Assembly: GCA_002704915.1 (NCBI GenBank)
Contig: PAIP01000064.1
Coordinates: forward strand, 1-64,000
Length of the DNA: 64,000 nt
Origin: Parvularcula sp.
GTDB taxonomy: Bacteria; Pseudomonadota; Alphaproteobacteria; Caulobacterales; Parvularculaceae
Reading direction: 5' to 3'
Shown: one piece after another, positions 26,231 through 34,735 of the stretch
Position numbering within the stretch: the first letter of the stretch is position 1
How the letters are laid out: each line of letters starts with the position of its first letter
Program-made: the position numbers and the translations under genes
Notes under the pieces: model-generated
Told to the model about the DNA's origin: nothing
Seen by the model: the letters and a program-made list of their open reading frames with translations, nothing else
Databases searched by the model: none

Positions 26231-26478
26231 TTTCAAGGGTCCTGCATTAAGCACGGGTTGGCGGAATGAATTCCTACATCTTGTGCGTCACTTCGGGCCA
26301 ACCCGCAAGATAATGTGAAAATTGGTTTTCAAATGGCTTTCCCCAACCCTTGGGGATTGTTTTGGGGACGACACGGGGAAATTTTTCACCAACCTATCCC
26401 GCGCCCGATTCCGCCCGGCTTGCAATCGGGGGCAGGCTGGGCTTGAAGCGGAGCCGCAGCAAGCAAGGCCAGTTCCCC
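26231..26478. promoter_or_regulatory. Divergent promoter region of nrdB and rfbC
   Basis: A 248-base spacer with higher AT content around 26310-26390. It includes the inverted repeat CCCCAA-CCC-TTGGGG (26341-26355), with another TTGGGG about 7 bases on. I looked for an NrdR box (ACACAATATATTGTGT-like) and saw no good match. The palindrome could be an operator, but no regulator is suggested by context. Confidence 0.4.
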
Positions 26479-27030
26479 ATGGACGTCATCGCCCTCGACA
26501 TCCCGGAGGTGAAAATCATCACGCCGCGGCGGTTTTCAGACGACCGGGGATTTTTTTCCGAGAGCTATAACGCCCGCGCCTTCAAGGCGGCCGGCGTGGA
26601 GGTCGATTTCGTTCAGGACAACCATTCCTATTCGGCCAGGAAAGGAACCGTGCGCGGCCTTCACTTTCAGGCGCCGCCCCACGCCCAGTCGAAGCTGGTG
26701 CGGGTTTTGCGCGGGTCGATCATCGACGTCGCCGTGGACGCCCGGAAAGCCTCGCCCACCTTCGGGAAATGGGTGAAAGCCGAGCTTTCCGCCGAGAACG
26801 GCAAGCAGATCTTCGTGCCCAAGGGATTTCTCCATGGCTTCCTGACGCTCGAACCCGACACTGAGGTCGCCTACAAGGTGGACGCCTTCTACGACGGCGC
26901 CAGTGACGGGTCGGTCAAATGGAACGACCCCGACCTCGCCATCGACTGGGGCGTCGACGACGATGAGGCCTCTCTCTCTGACAAAGACGCCAAGGCGCAA
27001 AGCTGGCGGGATTTCAAATCGCCCTTTTAG
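26479..27030 (+). CDS. rfbC: dTDP-4-dehydrorhamnose 3,5-epimerase
   Basis: A 183-residue cupin-fold epimerase in dTDP-L-rhamnose synthesis. Signatures are RRFSDDRGFFSESY, GTVRGLHFQAPPHAQSKLVRVLRG with catalytic His62, the FVPKGFLHGFLTL segment, and AYKVDAFYDG with a conserved Tyr. The ATG at 26479 gives the normal length; the frame is open upstream without a good site. The other rhamnose genes (rfbA, rfbB, rfbD) are not in the window, so the pathway must be completed elsewhere. It is convergent with the sulfotransferase at 27027, the ends overlapping by 4 bases. It supplies rhamnose, probably for the glycan made by the neighbouring genes. Confidence 0.95.
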   Translation: MDVIALDIPEVKIITPRRFSDDRGFFSESYNARAFKAAGVEVDFVQDNHSYSARKGTVRGLHFQAPPHAQSKLVRVLRGSIIDVAVDARKASPTFGKWVKAELSAENGKQIFVPKGFLHGFLTLEPDTEVAYKVDAFYDGASDGSVKWNDPDLAIDWGVDDDEASLSDKDAKAQSWRDFKSPF

Positions 27031-27743
27031 GCGGCGCCATAGCCAAGCGCTTGCAAGATCTCTTTCCATTCGCGGTTCAGCATCGCGATGGTTTCGCTTT
27101 CCAGCTTTTCTTCATGGTCGCCCGGCGCCGCCTTGCGGATATGCGAGAATTTGTCTTCCTTGCGCAGCTTGGCGGCGGGATTGTCCTTCGCCAGCTTTTC
27201 ATAAAAGCGCCGCTCCGGATCGACGCCGCAAGCCGACAACAACGCCTTGAGCCATACCGGCCGGTCGAGGACGAAGTCTTCGTATTTCAAGAGCACCGCC
27301 CCCGGCAGGCTGAGATAGTCGCGCACATAAAGCGCATATTTCTCTTTCAACCGCGCGCTTTCGCGGCGGACAAAATCATCGAGCCCCCGCTCGATCAGCC
27401 CCGCGCGGTAGTCTTCATTGACGCCCGGATGGCTGTAACTCCAGGAATAAAACATGCTCACCAGAACATCGCGCGGATCGCGCAGATGAAGGACGAGTTT
27501 GTCGTCAGGCGCTTTGTCCTTTAGCGAGACCGGCATGCGGATCGGACCCACAAGCCCGGTCTTGCCGTCAAGTTGCTCGAAGAATGCAGCATCGCCAGGC
27601 TCTTTCGGTTCAACGAGATTGGGCGTTTTCAAATTCGGCGAATAGAGCGGCCACTTTTCTTTCTTTGCGATTCGCAAGAGGACTTCATGCACGCCGAGCG
27701 AGGCGGCCTTGTGAACAGTAAAAACGAGAATGCGATGATCCAT
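27027..27743 (-). CDS. Sulfotransferase domain protein
   Basis: A 238-residue sulfotransferase. The N-terminal ILVFTVHKAASLGVHEVL holds the PAPS 5'-phosphosulfate loop in a variant form (HKAAS). LVLHLRDPRDVLVSMFYSW is a textbook 3'-phosphate loop with Arg and Ser, and the late LRKEDKFSHIRKAAPGDHEEKL resembles the RKG.PGD cofactor-binding end of the family. The ATG at 27743, with GTGAGGACG upstream, is preferred to a frame opening nine codons earlier. It lies 17 bases after the end of a GT2 gene on the same strand, so it is probably the last gene of a three-gene glycan operon. Confidence 0.88.
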   Translation of the reverse strand: MDHRILVFTVHKAASLGVHEVLLRIAKKEKWPLYSPNLKTPNLVEPKEPGDAAFFEQLDGKTGLVGPIRMPVSLKDKAPDDKLVLHLRDPRDVLVSMFYSWSYSHPGVNEDYRAGLIERGLDDFVRRESARLKEKYALYVRDYLSLPGAVLLKYEDFVLDRPVWLKALLSACGVDPERRFYEKLAKDNPAAKLRKEDKFSHIRKAAPGDHEEKLESETIAMLNREWKEILQALGYGAA

Positions 27744-27760
27744 CACGTCCTCACCGCCCC

Positions 27761-28870
27761 TCACCGCCACGCCGCGCCGAGAAAACGCGCAGCGCCGTCT
27801 TTCGCGGTCAAGCGAAGCTGAAGAATTTCGCCCGCAGGGACGGGATTGTCGAAAACAAGCAGATGCGTTCCCGAGGCATTAACGTCGAGTTCGGCGCCCG
27901 CCGCCGATATTGTAACCGGGCTCTGACACCGCAGCTTCACTTCAAGCTTCGTCATCGGCGCATCGCCATAATGTACGAGAGGCAGATAAGCGTCGCCCGA
28001 AAACCCGCCATTGCGGTCAAGCCCGTTGATCGCGCGCAAAGTCCGTCCCGGCGCGGATCGCAGGAAATCGGCGACGGCGTCCGGGGCCAGATATTCAAGG
28101 GCGTGATGCAGGGCGAAACCGAAACGGCTTTTCAGGCGCCGGGACAGGCTGGCGTTGGCGCCGATGATGCGCTCAAGCTCTTCGCGGCGGCGCCGGTTGA
28201 AGCCCCCGGTTTTCGCATCCTTGCTCCACAACACGCGGGAAAGCACGTTTTCCGTGTAAGCGAAGGTCGCGCCCGCACGCCAGAAGCGCACCCAGATGTC
28301 CCAGTCCATGGTGTAATGCAGATCGCGATTGAGCCCGCCAATCTCATCGAGTTTCGAGCGCCGGAAAAAACAGGAAGGCTGAGAGATGATGTCGCCCGCA
28401 AGGATCATCTCGCTCGGCGGTTCCACCGCCCAGTGATAGCCTTCGATGATATTATCGTCATCGATGATCGTGCTGTGACCGTAGAACAAATCCGTATCGG
28501 GAGCATTGGCGAACTTTTCGGCGGCCTCCGCCAGCGCGCCGGGATAAAGCGCGTCATCCGCATTGAGCCAGCCGAGGATATCGCCGGAAAGATTGTCCCA
28601 TCCCTCGATGATCGCATCGGACTGGCCGCCGTCCGGGCCGGCGCGGCGATAGGCGACGAGATCGGAGAATTGGTCCACAGCTTCTGCGACGCGGGGATCG
28701 CCGGAGGCGTCCAGCACCGCGACCTGAGGGCGCGGCGTCTGGATGGCGAGGCTTTTCAGGCAGTCGGGCAGCAACGGATGATACGCGCCAATGGGGACGG
28801 AAATCGCAAAGGTCGGCGTTACGGACACGGGGGCTGTCGCTCTATCGTTCGTTCGCGGCTGAAGGATCAT
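27761..28870 (-). CDS. Family 2 glycosyltransferase
   Basis: A 369-residue GT-A fold glycosyltransferase. The nucleotide-sugar region has VAVLDASGDPRV and AGPDGGQSDAIIEGW, and the metal-binding motif sits in ILGWLNADDALYPGAL. DLHYTMDWDIWVRFWRAG is the late acceptor-site region. The C-terminal 90 residues after residue 280 form an extra beta-rich tail (KLEVKLRCQSPVTISAAGAELDVNA) that I cannot assign. It overlaps the upstream GT2 gene by 29 bases and is followed closely by a sulfotransferase gene, so addition and sulfation of a sugar may be coupled. Confidence 0.9.
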   Translation of the reverse strand: MILQPRTNDRATAPVSVTPTFAISVPIGAYHPLLPDCLKSLAIQTPRPQVAVLDASGDPRVAEAVDQFSDLVAYRRAGPDGGQSDAIIEGWDNLSGDILGWLNADDALYPGALAEAAEKFANAPDTDLFYGHSTIIDDDNIIEGYHWAVEPPSEMILAGDIISQPSCFFRRSKLDEIGGLNRDLHYTMDWDIWVRFWRAGATFAYTENVLSRVLWSKDAKTGGFNRRRREELERIIGANASLSRRLKSRFGFALHHALEYLAPDAVADFLRSAPGRTLRAINGLDRNGGFSGDAYLPLVHYGDAPMTKLEVKLRCQSPVTISAAGAELDVNASGTHLLVFDNPVPAGEILQLRLTAKDGAARFLGAAWR

Positions 28871-29888
28871 CCAGCGGTCTCAAATCAGCCTCGCGCCGCA
28901 AAAGCTTCAGCGGCGACCAGCACAAGGCGGCAGCGATAGCGGCGCCGCTCTTGCGGCGCAAGGCGGCGATCTTTCGTCGGTCCTCCCGAAACGCGCCAAG
29001 CCCGCCATAGCCGGCGCGAATGGCGCGGAGATAGGCGCCCGCTTTTCCAGCCGCTGCGGCTTTCAGGAACAGCGCCAGATCGGCCGTCAGGCGCAGCGGG
29101 GCCGTCGCCCAGTAAAGGCCAGCGGGCATGTTCTTGTAAAACATCCAGATGCGATTGCGCTGGCCGTGATAGACCGTGAACTCGCTATGGCGGCCGGTGA
29201 GGCCCGACCCCTCATGGAGGACAACCGCGCTGTTTACCTGCACGGCCCGACCGCCCGCATTGCGCAGCCTGAAGCCGAAATCCACATCCTCGCTGTAGCA
29301 GAAGAAGCGCTCGTCGAACCCGCCAAGGTCAAGAAAGACGCGCCGCCGGACGAGCGCCGCCGCGGCGCAGGGGGCGAAACACTCGCCATTTGCCGGCGCG
29401 GATTTCGCCGCATGACCGAAACCGCCGCGATAGGCGATCCCGAACACCGAGCAAACATCGCCTTCGCCATCCAGCCGCGCCGGATCAGCCGCATCAAGCT
29501 GGCGCGACCCGAACGCATCCGCACCGGGATAGCGCTCTGCGGCCTTCAGGAGCTCCGCCAACCAGCCGGGCTCCGGATAGGCGTCGGGGTTGAGGAAGGC
29601 CAGCCACTCCCCCCGGGCGGTTTCAGCCGCCATATTATTCGCCGCCGCAAAACCGGCATTGCGCCCGGCCTCTATCAGCCGGACATTGCGCCGCCCAGCG
29701 GCCTCCGGGGCGAGACCGGCCTCAGCCAGCGACGCGTCGGCGGAGGCGTTGTCCACGACCACAACCTCGAAATCCACGACCGTTTGACGGTCGAGACAGT
29801 CCAGACAGCGCGCCAGCCGCGCCCCGGAATTGAAGTTCACAATGATCACGGTCGCCGGCAGGGCCGCCGACGGCGTCGATTCGCTCAT
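28842..29888 (-). CDS. Family 2 glycosyltransferase, rhamnosyltransferase-like
   Basis: A 348-residue GT2 protein similar to WbbL/RfbN-type rhamnosyltransferases. It shows ATVIIVNFNSGARLARCLDCL, VVVVDNASADASL, RNAGFAAANNMA, WLAFLNPDAYPEPGWL (metal-binding region) and the acceptor-site block DLGGFDERFFCYSEDVDFGFRLRNAG, a set typical of dTDP-L-rhamnose transferases. The nearby rfbC fits that donor, though this is inference. An AGAGGATGGC site precedes the ATG at 29888. It leads the operon that continues with the second GT2 and a sulfotransferase. Confidence 0.9.
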   Translation of the reverse strand: MSESTPSAALPATVIIVNFNSGARLARCLDCLDRQTVVDFEVVVVDNASADASLAEAGLAPEAAGRRNVRLIEAGRNAGFAAANNMAAETARGEWLAFLNPDAYPEPGWLAELLKAAERYPGADAFGSRQLDAADPARLDGEGDVCSVFGIAYRGGFGHAAKSAPANGECFAPCAAAALVRRRVFLDLGGFDERFFCYSEDVDFGFRLRNAGGRAVQVNSAVVLHEGSGLTGRHSEFTVYHGQRNRIWMFYKNMPAGLYWATAPLRLTADLALFLKAAAAGKAGAYLRAIRAGYGGLGAFREDRRKIAALRRKSGAAIAAALCWSPLKLLRREADLRPLDDPSAANER

Positions 29889-30148
29889 GCCATCCTCTAA
29901 AAGGCAGGTCCCCGGACCGGAAACCTGACCCCGCCTGAGGCATTACCTCCGGCCGCATCGGCGGGCAACGCGCCCATCAATATTCACACATGCATGAGTT
30001 GAAAAACATCCTCCGGCAACAGCAAGCAAGTGTTGCTGCGTTGCTTCCGGATGGAAATCGTTGCGGGCTCGGCGGCGCTGCGCCAGCGCTTTTAAGGAGC
30101 GCCAATCCCCTATATGGAAGACGCTTCCGTACACGCAAAGCTCGCCGC
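29889..30148. other. Divergent intergenic region of two glycosyltransferases
   Basis: About 260 bases separate two divergent start codons. A plus-strand frame opens at 29990 in phase with the gene starting at 30149, but the extension reads as low-quality sequence without homology to glycosyltransferases. GCAACA and TGTTGC arms face each other around 30018-30040. Promoters for both genes should lie here; I see no clear boxes. Confidence 0.5.
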
Positions 30149-31453
30149 ATGAATCGCCTTTTTATCGCCGATCCGTCGCTCAAGGACATTCGCGGCCATC
30201 ACTATATGATGACCCGCGAGGCGACGCGCTCTGCGCATCAAATGGGGTTTGAAACCATCTGGCTCTGCTCTGCGGCGTTTTCAAGCACGCTCGACTTTGA
30301 AAATGCGCGCATCGCGCCGGTTTTCAGCGCATCCATGTATGACGCCTATATCAAGCAGAAACAGGTGGCGGAAAAGCCAAGCCTTCTTGCGCGTCTCGCG
30401 CACAAACTGACAGGCCGGCCCGTCCCCGTCGCACTGCCGCCAAGCAATTTTTACGAAGATCTCAAATCTGCGCTTGCTCAATGGGAGATCGGCCCCCAAG
30501 ACCGGGTTCTTCTGCACTCGGCGGACGGCGAAAGCCTGTCGGGCGTTGCTCGCCTGATACACGAAACCCCGGCCGATGCGCTTCCGGTTTTCCATGTGGC
30601 GACGCCTTATGATCCCGTCGGGATCATGCCCAAACGGCAGAGCGCAGAAGGTTTCGCCGCAAGCCTTGGAGAGTTGAAAGCGTCCGGCAAGCTTTACCGC
30701 AAGCTATTTCTCTATGCGGAGAATGCCTACCTCGCAGAACATTTATCGACGCTCTGGGATGCGCAGGTTCGGCCCCTGCCCATTGCGGCGAGCCCGCCGC
30801 CGCCGGGCGCCGCAGACGCTGCGCGCTCTACCTTGACCGACAAACTGGGTATTCCGAAAGACAGCCTCATCATTATTTCTCTCGGATCGGCGCGGCTTGA
30901 AAAAGGCTTTCACAAAATTCCGGACATCGTCGAGGAGCTGTTTCCACGCGCCTCCCAATTTCCCGGGGCGAAGGAAAAGATCAAATTCGTTCTGCACGCC
31001 AGCCCGCAAATTGTCGGCCGAGATCCCAAAATCACTGAAGCCATTGACGCTTTGGCGGCGCGGGCGGAGGAAGTCATTCTTCTGCTCGATCCCTTGTCCG
31101 ACGAGGACTATCAGATGCTGCTTCATGCAAGCGACATCGTGCTTCTTCCCTATGGCGAACATGAATATCGCGTGCGCGGCTCGGCGGTCGTCACCGAAGC
31201 GCTCGCCGCCGGCAAAACCCTGGTGGCCGCGGCCAACACCTATCCCGGCAAAGCCGCCGACGCCCATGGCGGTCTGACGGCGTCAGCGCCCACGGACTAT
31301 GCGGACGCCATCCTCGATATCTACAAAAATCGGGAACGCTATCGCGAACAGGCTTTGCGTGAAAGCGAAAGCTTTATCGCGGAAAACCGGATGGAGACTT
31401 ACTGGCGCCGCTGTCTTGACGCAGAGCGCGAGGCCGAGCTTTCGGCGACCTAG
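30149..31453 (+). CDS. Family 4-type glycosyltransferase
   Basis: A 434-residue GT-B fold glycosyltransferase. The N-terminus MNRLFIADPSLKDIRGHHYMMTREATRSA shows the usual 'G.H' acceptor-side loop. The C-terminal Rossmann domain has LIIISLGSARLEKGFHKIPDIV, then LLDPLSDEDYQMLLHASDIVLLPYGEHEYRVRGSAVVTEALAAGKTLVA, which is the E-x7-E-like nucleotide-sugar region of GT4-type enzymes. The donor and acceptor are unknown. The stop codon overlaps the convergent fcl gene by 4 bases. The ribosome-binding site at 30149 is weak, so the start is uncertain. Confidence 0.82.
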   Translation: MNRLFIADPSLKDIRGHHYMMTREATRSAHQMGFETIWLCSAAFSSTLDFENARIAPVFSASMYDAYIKQKQVAEKPSLLARLAHKLTGRPVPVALPPSNFYEDLKSALAQWEIGPQDRVLLHSADGESLSGVARLIHETPADALPVFHVATPYDPVGIMPKRQSAEGFAASLGELKASGKLYRKLFLYAENAYLAEHLSTLWDAQVRPLPIAASPPPPGAADAARSTLTDKLGIPKDSLIIISLGSARLEKGFHKIPDIVEELFPRASQFPGAKEKIKFVLHASPQIVGRDPKITEAIDALAARAEEVILLLDPLSDEDYQMLLHASDIVLLPYGEHEYRVRGSAVVTEALAAGKTLVAAANTYPGKAADAHGGLTASAPTDYADAILDIYKNRERYREQALRESESFIAENRMETYWRRCLDAEREAELSAT

Positions 31454-32385
31454 TCTTTCGCGACGTTTTCGAGAAACCACGCATACATTTGCGCAAGCCC
31501 TTCCTGCAGCGTCGTTTTCGGCTTCCAGCCAAGCGCGCGCAGGCGGCTGTTGTCCATGATCTTGCGCGGCGTTCCGTCAGGCTTTGACGCGTCCCAGGAA
31601 ATTTTTCCCTGGAAGCCGACCGTTTCCGCAATCAGCTCCGTAAGCTCGCGGATCGAAACTTCCTGATCCGATCCGGCGTTGATCATCCCGCCTTCTTCAT
31701 AGCTGTTCATCAGGAAGACGCAGGCGTCGGCGAGATCATCTGCAAAAATAAGTTCCCGCAGCGGGGAGCCCGTTCCCCAGGCGACGACCTCGTCAAGCCC
31801 CGCCTTCTTGGCTTCGTGAAAGCGGCGCATAAGCCCCGCCGCCACATGGCTCGACTGCGGATCGAAATTGTCGCCAACGCCATAGACATTAGACGGCATC
31901 ACGGTGAACGCGTTGAAGCCAAACTGTTTGCGGTAAGCGTCGCACATTTCCTTGCCGGCGATTTTCGCAATCGCATAGGCGGAATTTGTGGGCTCCAATT
32001 CGCCGGTCAACAAGCTCGATTCCTTGATCGGCTGTTCGGCGAATTTCGGATAAATACAGCTTGAGCCGAGAAACATGAACTTCTTGACGCCGTGCCGATA
32101 AGCCGCGTCGATCACATTGGTCTGGATATAGAGATTGTCGCGAATGAAGTCGCCGCTTTCAGTGTCGTTGGCGATAATGCCGCCCACCTTCGCCGCCGCC
32201 AGAAAGACATATTCAACCCCCGCCGCTTTGAAGAAAGCATTGACCGCATTCCGGTCGAGCAGATCGACCTCGGCGCGCGTGCGCAGCACGAGATTGTCAT
32301 ATCCGCTCGCCTTCAGCGCGCGGCATATGGCGCCGCCAACCATGCCGCGATGTCCGGCGACGAATATTCTAGCATCCTGTTTCAC
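31450..32385 (-). CDS. fcl: GDP-L-fucose synthase
   Basis: An NADPH-dependent epimerase/reductase that turns GDP-4-keto-6-deoxymannose into GDP-L-fucose. The 311-residue protein has the nucleotide-binding motif FVAGHRGMVGGAI, the family-typical AAAKVGGI and FLGSSCIYPKFAEQPIKES, the catalytic Tyr-x3-Lys in NSAYAIAKIAG, and VMPSNVYGVGDNFD. The start is a GTG at 32385. Its partner gmd lies 17 kb away at 49092-50132 rather than next to it. Together they supply GDP-L-fucose to the glycan island. It is convergent with the GT4 gene. Confidence 0.95.
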   Translation of the reverse strand: MKQDARIFVAGHRGMVGGAICRALKASGYDNLVLRTRAEVDLLDRNAVNAFFKAAGVEYVFLAAAKVGGIIANDTESGDFIRDNLYIQTNVIDAAYRHGVKKFMFLGSSCIYPKFAEQPIKESSLLTGELEPTNSAYAIAKIAGKEMCDAYRKQFGFNAFTVMPSNVYGVGDNFDPQSSHVAAGLMRRFHEAKKAGLDEVVAWGTGSPLRELIFADDLADACVFLMNSYEEGGMINAGSDQEVSIRELTELIAETVGFQGKISWDASKPDGTPRKIMDNSRLRALGWKPKTTLQEGLAQMYAWFLENVAKD

Positions 32386-32405
32386 GGGTAATTTCGCCTG
32401 TCGCC

Positions 32406-33671
32406 TTAATAATGAGCCCAGATCTCATCCATCGAAACCATGTTAAATGGAGGCTCACGAAAATAGTCAATATCATGAAAGTGCGCCGCATCCGCGCCTG
32501 CGCCGAAATTATAGATGAGCCGCTTGTCAGTCCGCTGGTGACGCATGCCCTGCAGCGCCGTCAGAAGGCATAGGGTTTCATCCCAGGCGAAAAACTTGGT
32601 CAGCGTGTCTGAAGGCAACCGACCCGGCGTAATGTCGATTTGCGCCTGGATCTCCGGCGTTAAAACGCTTCTTACAAAATCCAGATATTCCTCTTCGGTC
32701 TTCAGATAGCAGTCCATGAGCCGGTCCCAGACAGGCCGCAATTTTTCCGATGTCGTCGCCCAGCCCCATCCCTGGAACCGCGCGACGCCCTGTTCTTCAT
32801 TGGCAAGGCCAAACGGGTGGCCGTAAACGGAAAACACATCCGGCTTGTCTGCAATGGCGTCCAGCGCGCGGCTAAACCCGTCGACAGCGCCGCCGACCGG
32901 AAAACAATCATCTTCCAGGAAGACTATCTTGTCATACCGCTCCATCATGTAGCGCATGGAAAGCAGCATCATTTTGCGAAAGCCGAAATTGCCGCGATTC
33001 CGGTGGACCGCTTTGACGGGAAACATTTGAACGCAATCATGCACAAGGTCGACGCGCACGCGTTTTCCCGCATTGCCATGATCACCGTCGATCCAGACAT
33101 GGACGAGACCGCTGGCGCCCTGAAGATCCAGCGCATGCAATACATTCGATACAAAATGCGCGCGGTCATGGGCGTAAACGGCGATCCCGACATCGCCGGC
33201 AGCGGTCCGGCCCGGCTGCGCGCCGTGGCTGCGCGCCGTCTCGCGAACGCGCTCGACAATGTCGGCCGCGGTTGAATATTCATGCTTGCGCGCCTCGATA
33301 AGTTGCCCGACCGTATCTTCCGAGCCCCGCCCCTTTTTTCTCACCTCGGCTTTGATCCGATTGCGTTCCGCAAGCGCAAAGCGCAGCGGCCGTAATGTCA
33401 GTATGGAACTTATTCTCGGCTCAAGGGCGTGATGCAATTTTGCAATCAGCTCTTTCAGGCGATCATTTTCCGCCATCACTTGCTGAACGAAAAGCTTTTC
33501 CGCGCTGAGCTCGGAGCGTAATTCGTCAGTCACCCGCTGCAATTTTCGCGCATCGGCGACTTGCGCCTCCGCGGCGTCAGTCGCGCTCGGAGCATCGGGT
33601 TTCTCAAAGTTGCGAGACAATATTCCGCCAATCCGACTGCATTGCGCTTGCCGCCAGCGCGCTTTCACCAC
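32406..33671 (-). CDS. Glycosyltransferase with N-terminal coiled coil
   Basis: A 421-residue protein. Residues about 30-90 look like a coiled coil (KLQRVTDELRSELSAEKLFVQQVMAENDRLKELIAKL). From about residue 160 a GT-A glycosyltransferase domain follows, with VGIAVYAHDRAHFVSNVLHAL, the metal-binding FLEDDCFP, and a WGWATTSEKLRPVWD block typical of GT2/GT13-like enzymes. The end holds RLIYNFGAGADAAHFHD. The coiled coil may anchor or oligomerise it, as also seen in the FkbM proteins nearby. The GTG start is weakly supported. It lies between the RTX protease gene and fcl, on the same strand as both. Confidence 0.8.
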   Translation of the reverse strand: MVKARWRQAQCSRIGGILSRNFEKPDAPSATDAAEAQVADARKLQRVTDELRSELSAEKLFVQQVMAENDRLKELIAKLHHALEPRISSILTLRPLRFALAERNRIKAEVRKKGRGSEDTVGQLIEARKHEYSTAADIVERVRETARSHGAQPGRTAAGDVGIAVYAHDRAHFVSNVLHALDLQGASGLVHVWIDGDHGNAGKRVRVDLVHDCVQMFPVKAVHRNRGNFGFRKMMLLSMRYMMERYDKIVFLEDDCFPVGGAVDGFSRALDAIADKPDVFSVYGHPFGLANEEQGVARFQGWGWATTSEKLRPVWDRLMDCYLKTEEEYLDFVRSVLTPEIQAQIDITPGRLPSDTLTKFFAWDETLCLLTALQGMRHQRTDKRLIYNFGAGADAAHFHDIDYFREPPFNMVSMDEIWAHY

Positions 33672-33753
33672 ACACCGATTTAGACATTAAAACAGCAGCG
33701 TCAAGCAAGCTCGCCGCCTCCTTCAAGGCGTCGGGGGTGACGCCATGATTTGC

Positions 33754-34735
33754 CTAGAAAAGGAAATCGTCCGCATGGAGGCTGGCGAGGACCACATTCG
33801 TGATTGTGATCGAGTTTCCGCCGCCCAGATCGATGACAACGTCGCCGCTGACATCAGCCGCCGCCGCGGTCACATCGGAGAAATCGTCGAACACGCCGTC
33901 AAAGGAGGAGAGATCGATGACGTCGTCGGTCGCGGCGCCCGCCTGGAAACCGTTGATCTCATCATCGCCGTCGCCGGCGTTGAAGACGAACAGATCATCC
34001 CCGGCGTTGCCGGAGAGCGTGTCGTCGCCATCGCCGCCGATCAGCGTGTCGTTCCCTGTGCCGCCGAACAGCAGATCGTCGTCATTGCCGCCATCCAAGA
34101 GATCGTCGTCGGCCCCGCCGCGCAGCGTGTCATTGAGATTGCCGCCGTCCAGCGTGTCGTCGTCCCCGCCGCCGGTCAGGGAGTCTTCGCCGGCGCCGCC
34201 CAGCACGAGGTCGGCGCCCCCGCCGCCAATCACGGTGTCGTTCCCATTCTGGCCGTCCACAAGGTCATCGTCGGCGCCGCCCGTCACCAGATCGTGCCCG
34301 ACCCCGCCGATCACCGTGTCGCTTCCGCCGCCGCCGCGCAGGGAATCCAGGCCGCTATCGCCGTTCAGCGTATCCGCGCCATAGCCGCCGGCCAGCGAGT
34401 CATCGTCATTGCCGCCCGACATCAGGTCGTCATCGCCCTGCCCCCGCAGGGTGTCCTCCAGATTGCCGCCGTCCAGCGTGTCGTCGCCATTATTGCCCAC
34501 AAGCGAGTCCCGTCCGGCCCCGCCAATAACGATATCTGCGCCATCGCCGCCGATGACATAGTCATCGCCATTGCCGCCATCGAGCGAGTCAGCCCCGTCG
34601 CCGCCGGTGACATAGTCGTCGCCGGCGCCGCCGAAAGCCGTGTCATTGCCGAAGCCTGCGTAAACGGTGTCATGGCCCCCGCCCGCATCGATATTGTCGT
34701 CATCAAGCTCGCCGCGGATCTCGTCCGCCGCGACG
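33754..34735 (-). repeat. Shared RTX C-terminal module, copy 1
   Basis: The 3' part of the metalloprotease-RTX gene. The protein module runs from 'DEIRGELDDDNIDAGGGHDTVYAGFGND' to the C-terminus. Its DNA closely matches the ends of the RTX genes at 55354, 58316 and 61460, with the same sequence of distinctive repeat units (for example SLDGGNGDDYVIGG, TLDGGNLEDTLRGQ, NDDDLLFGGTGNDTL). Confidence 0.85.

Noticed and set aside
26231-26478. NrdR box upstream of nrdB
   Set aside because: No pair of sites close to the NrdR consensus could be found by eye; only an unrelated CCCCAA/TTGGGG palindrome is present.
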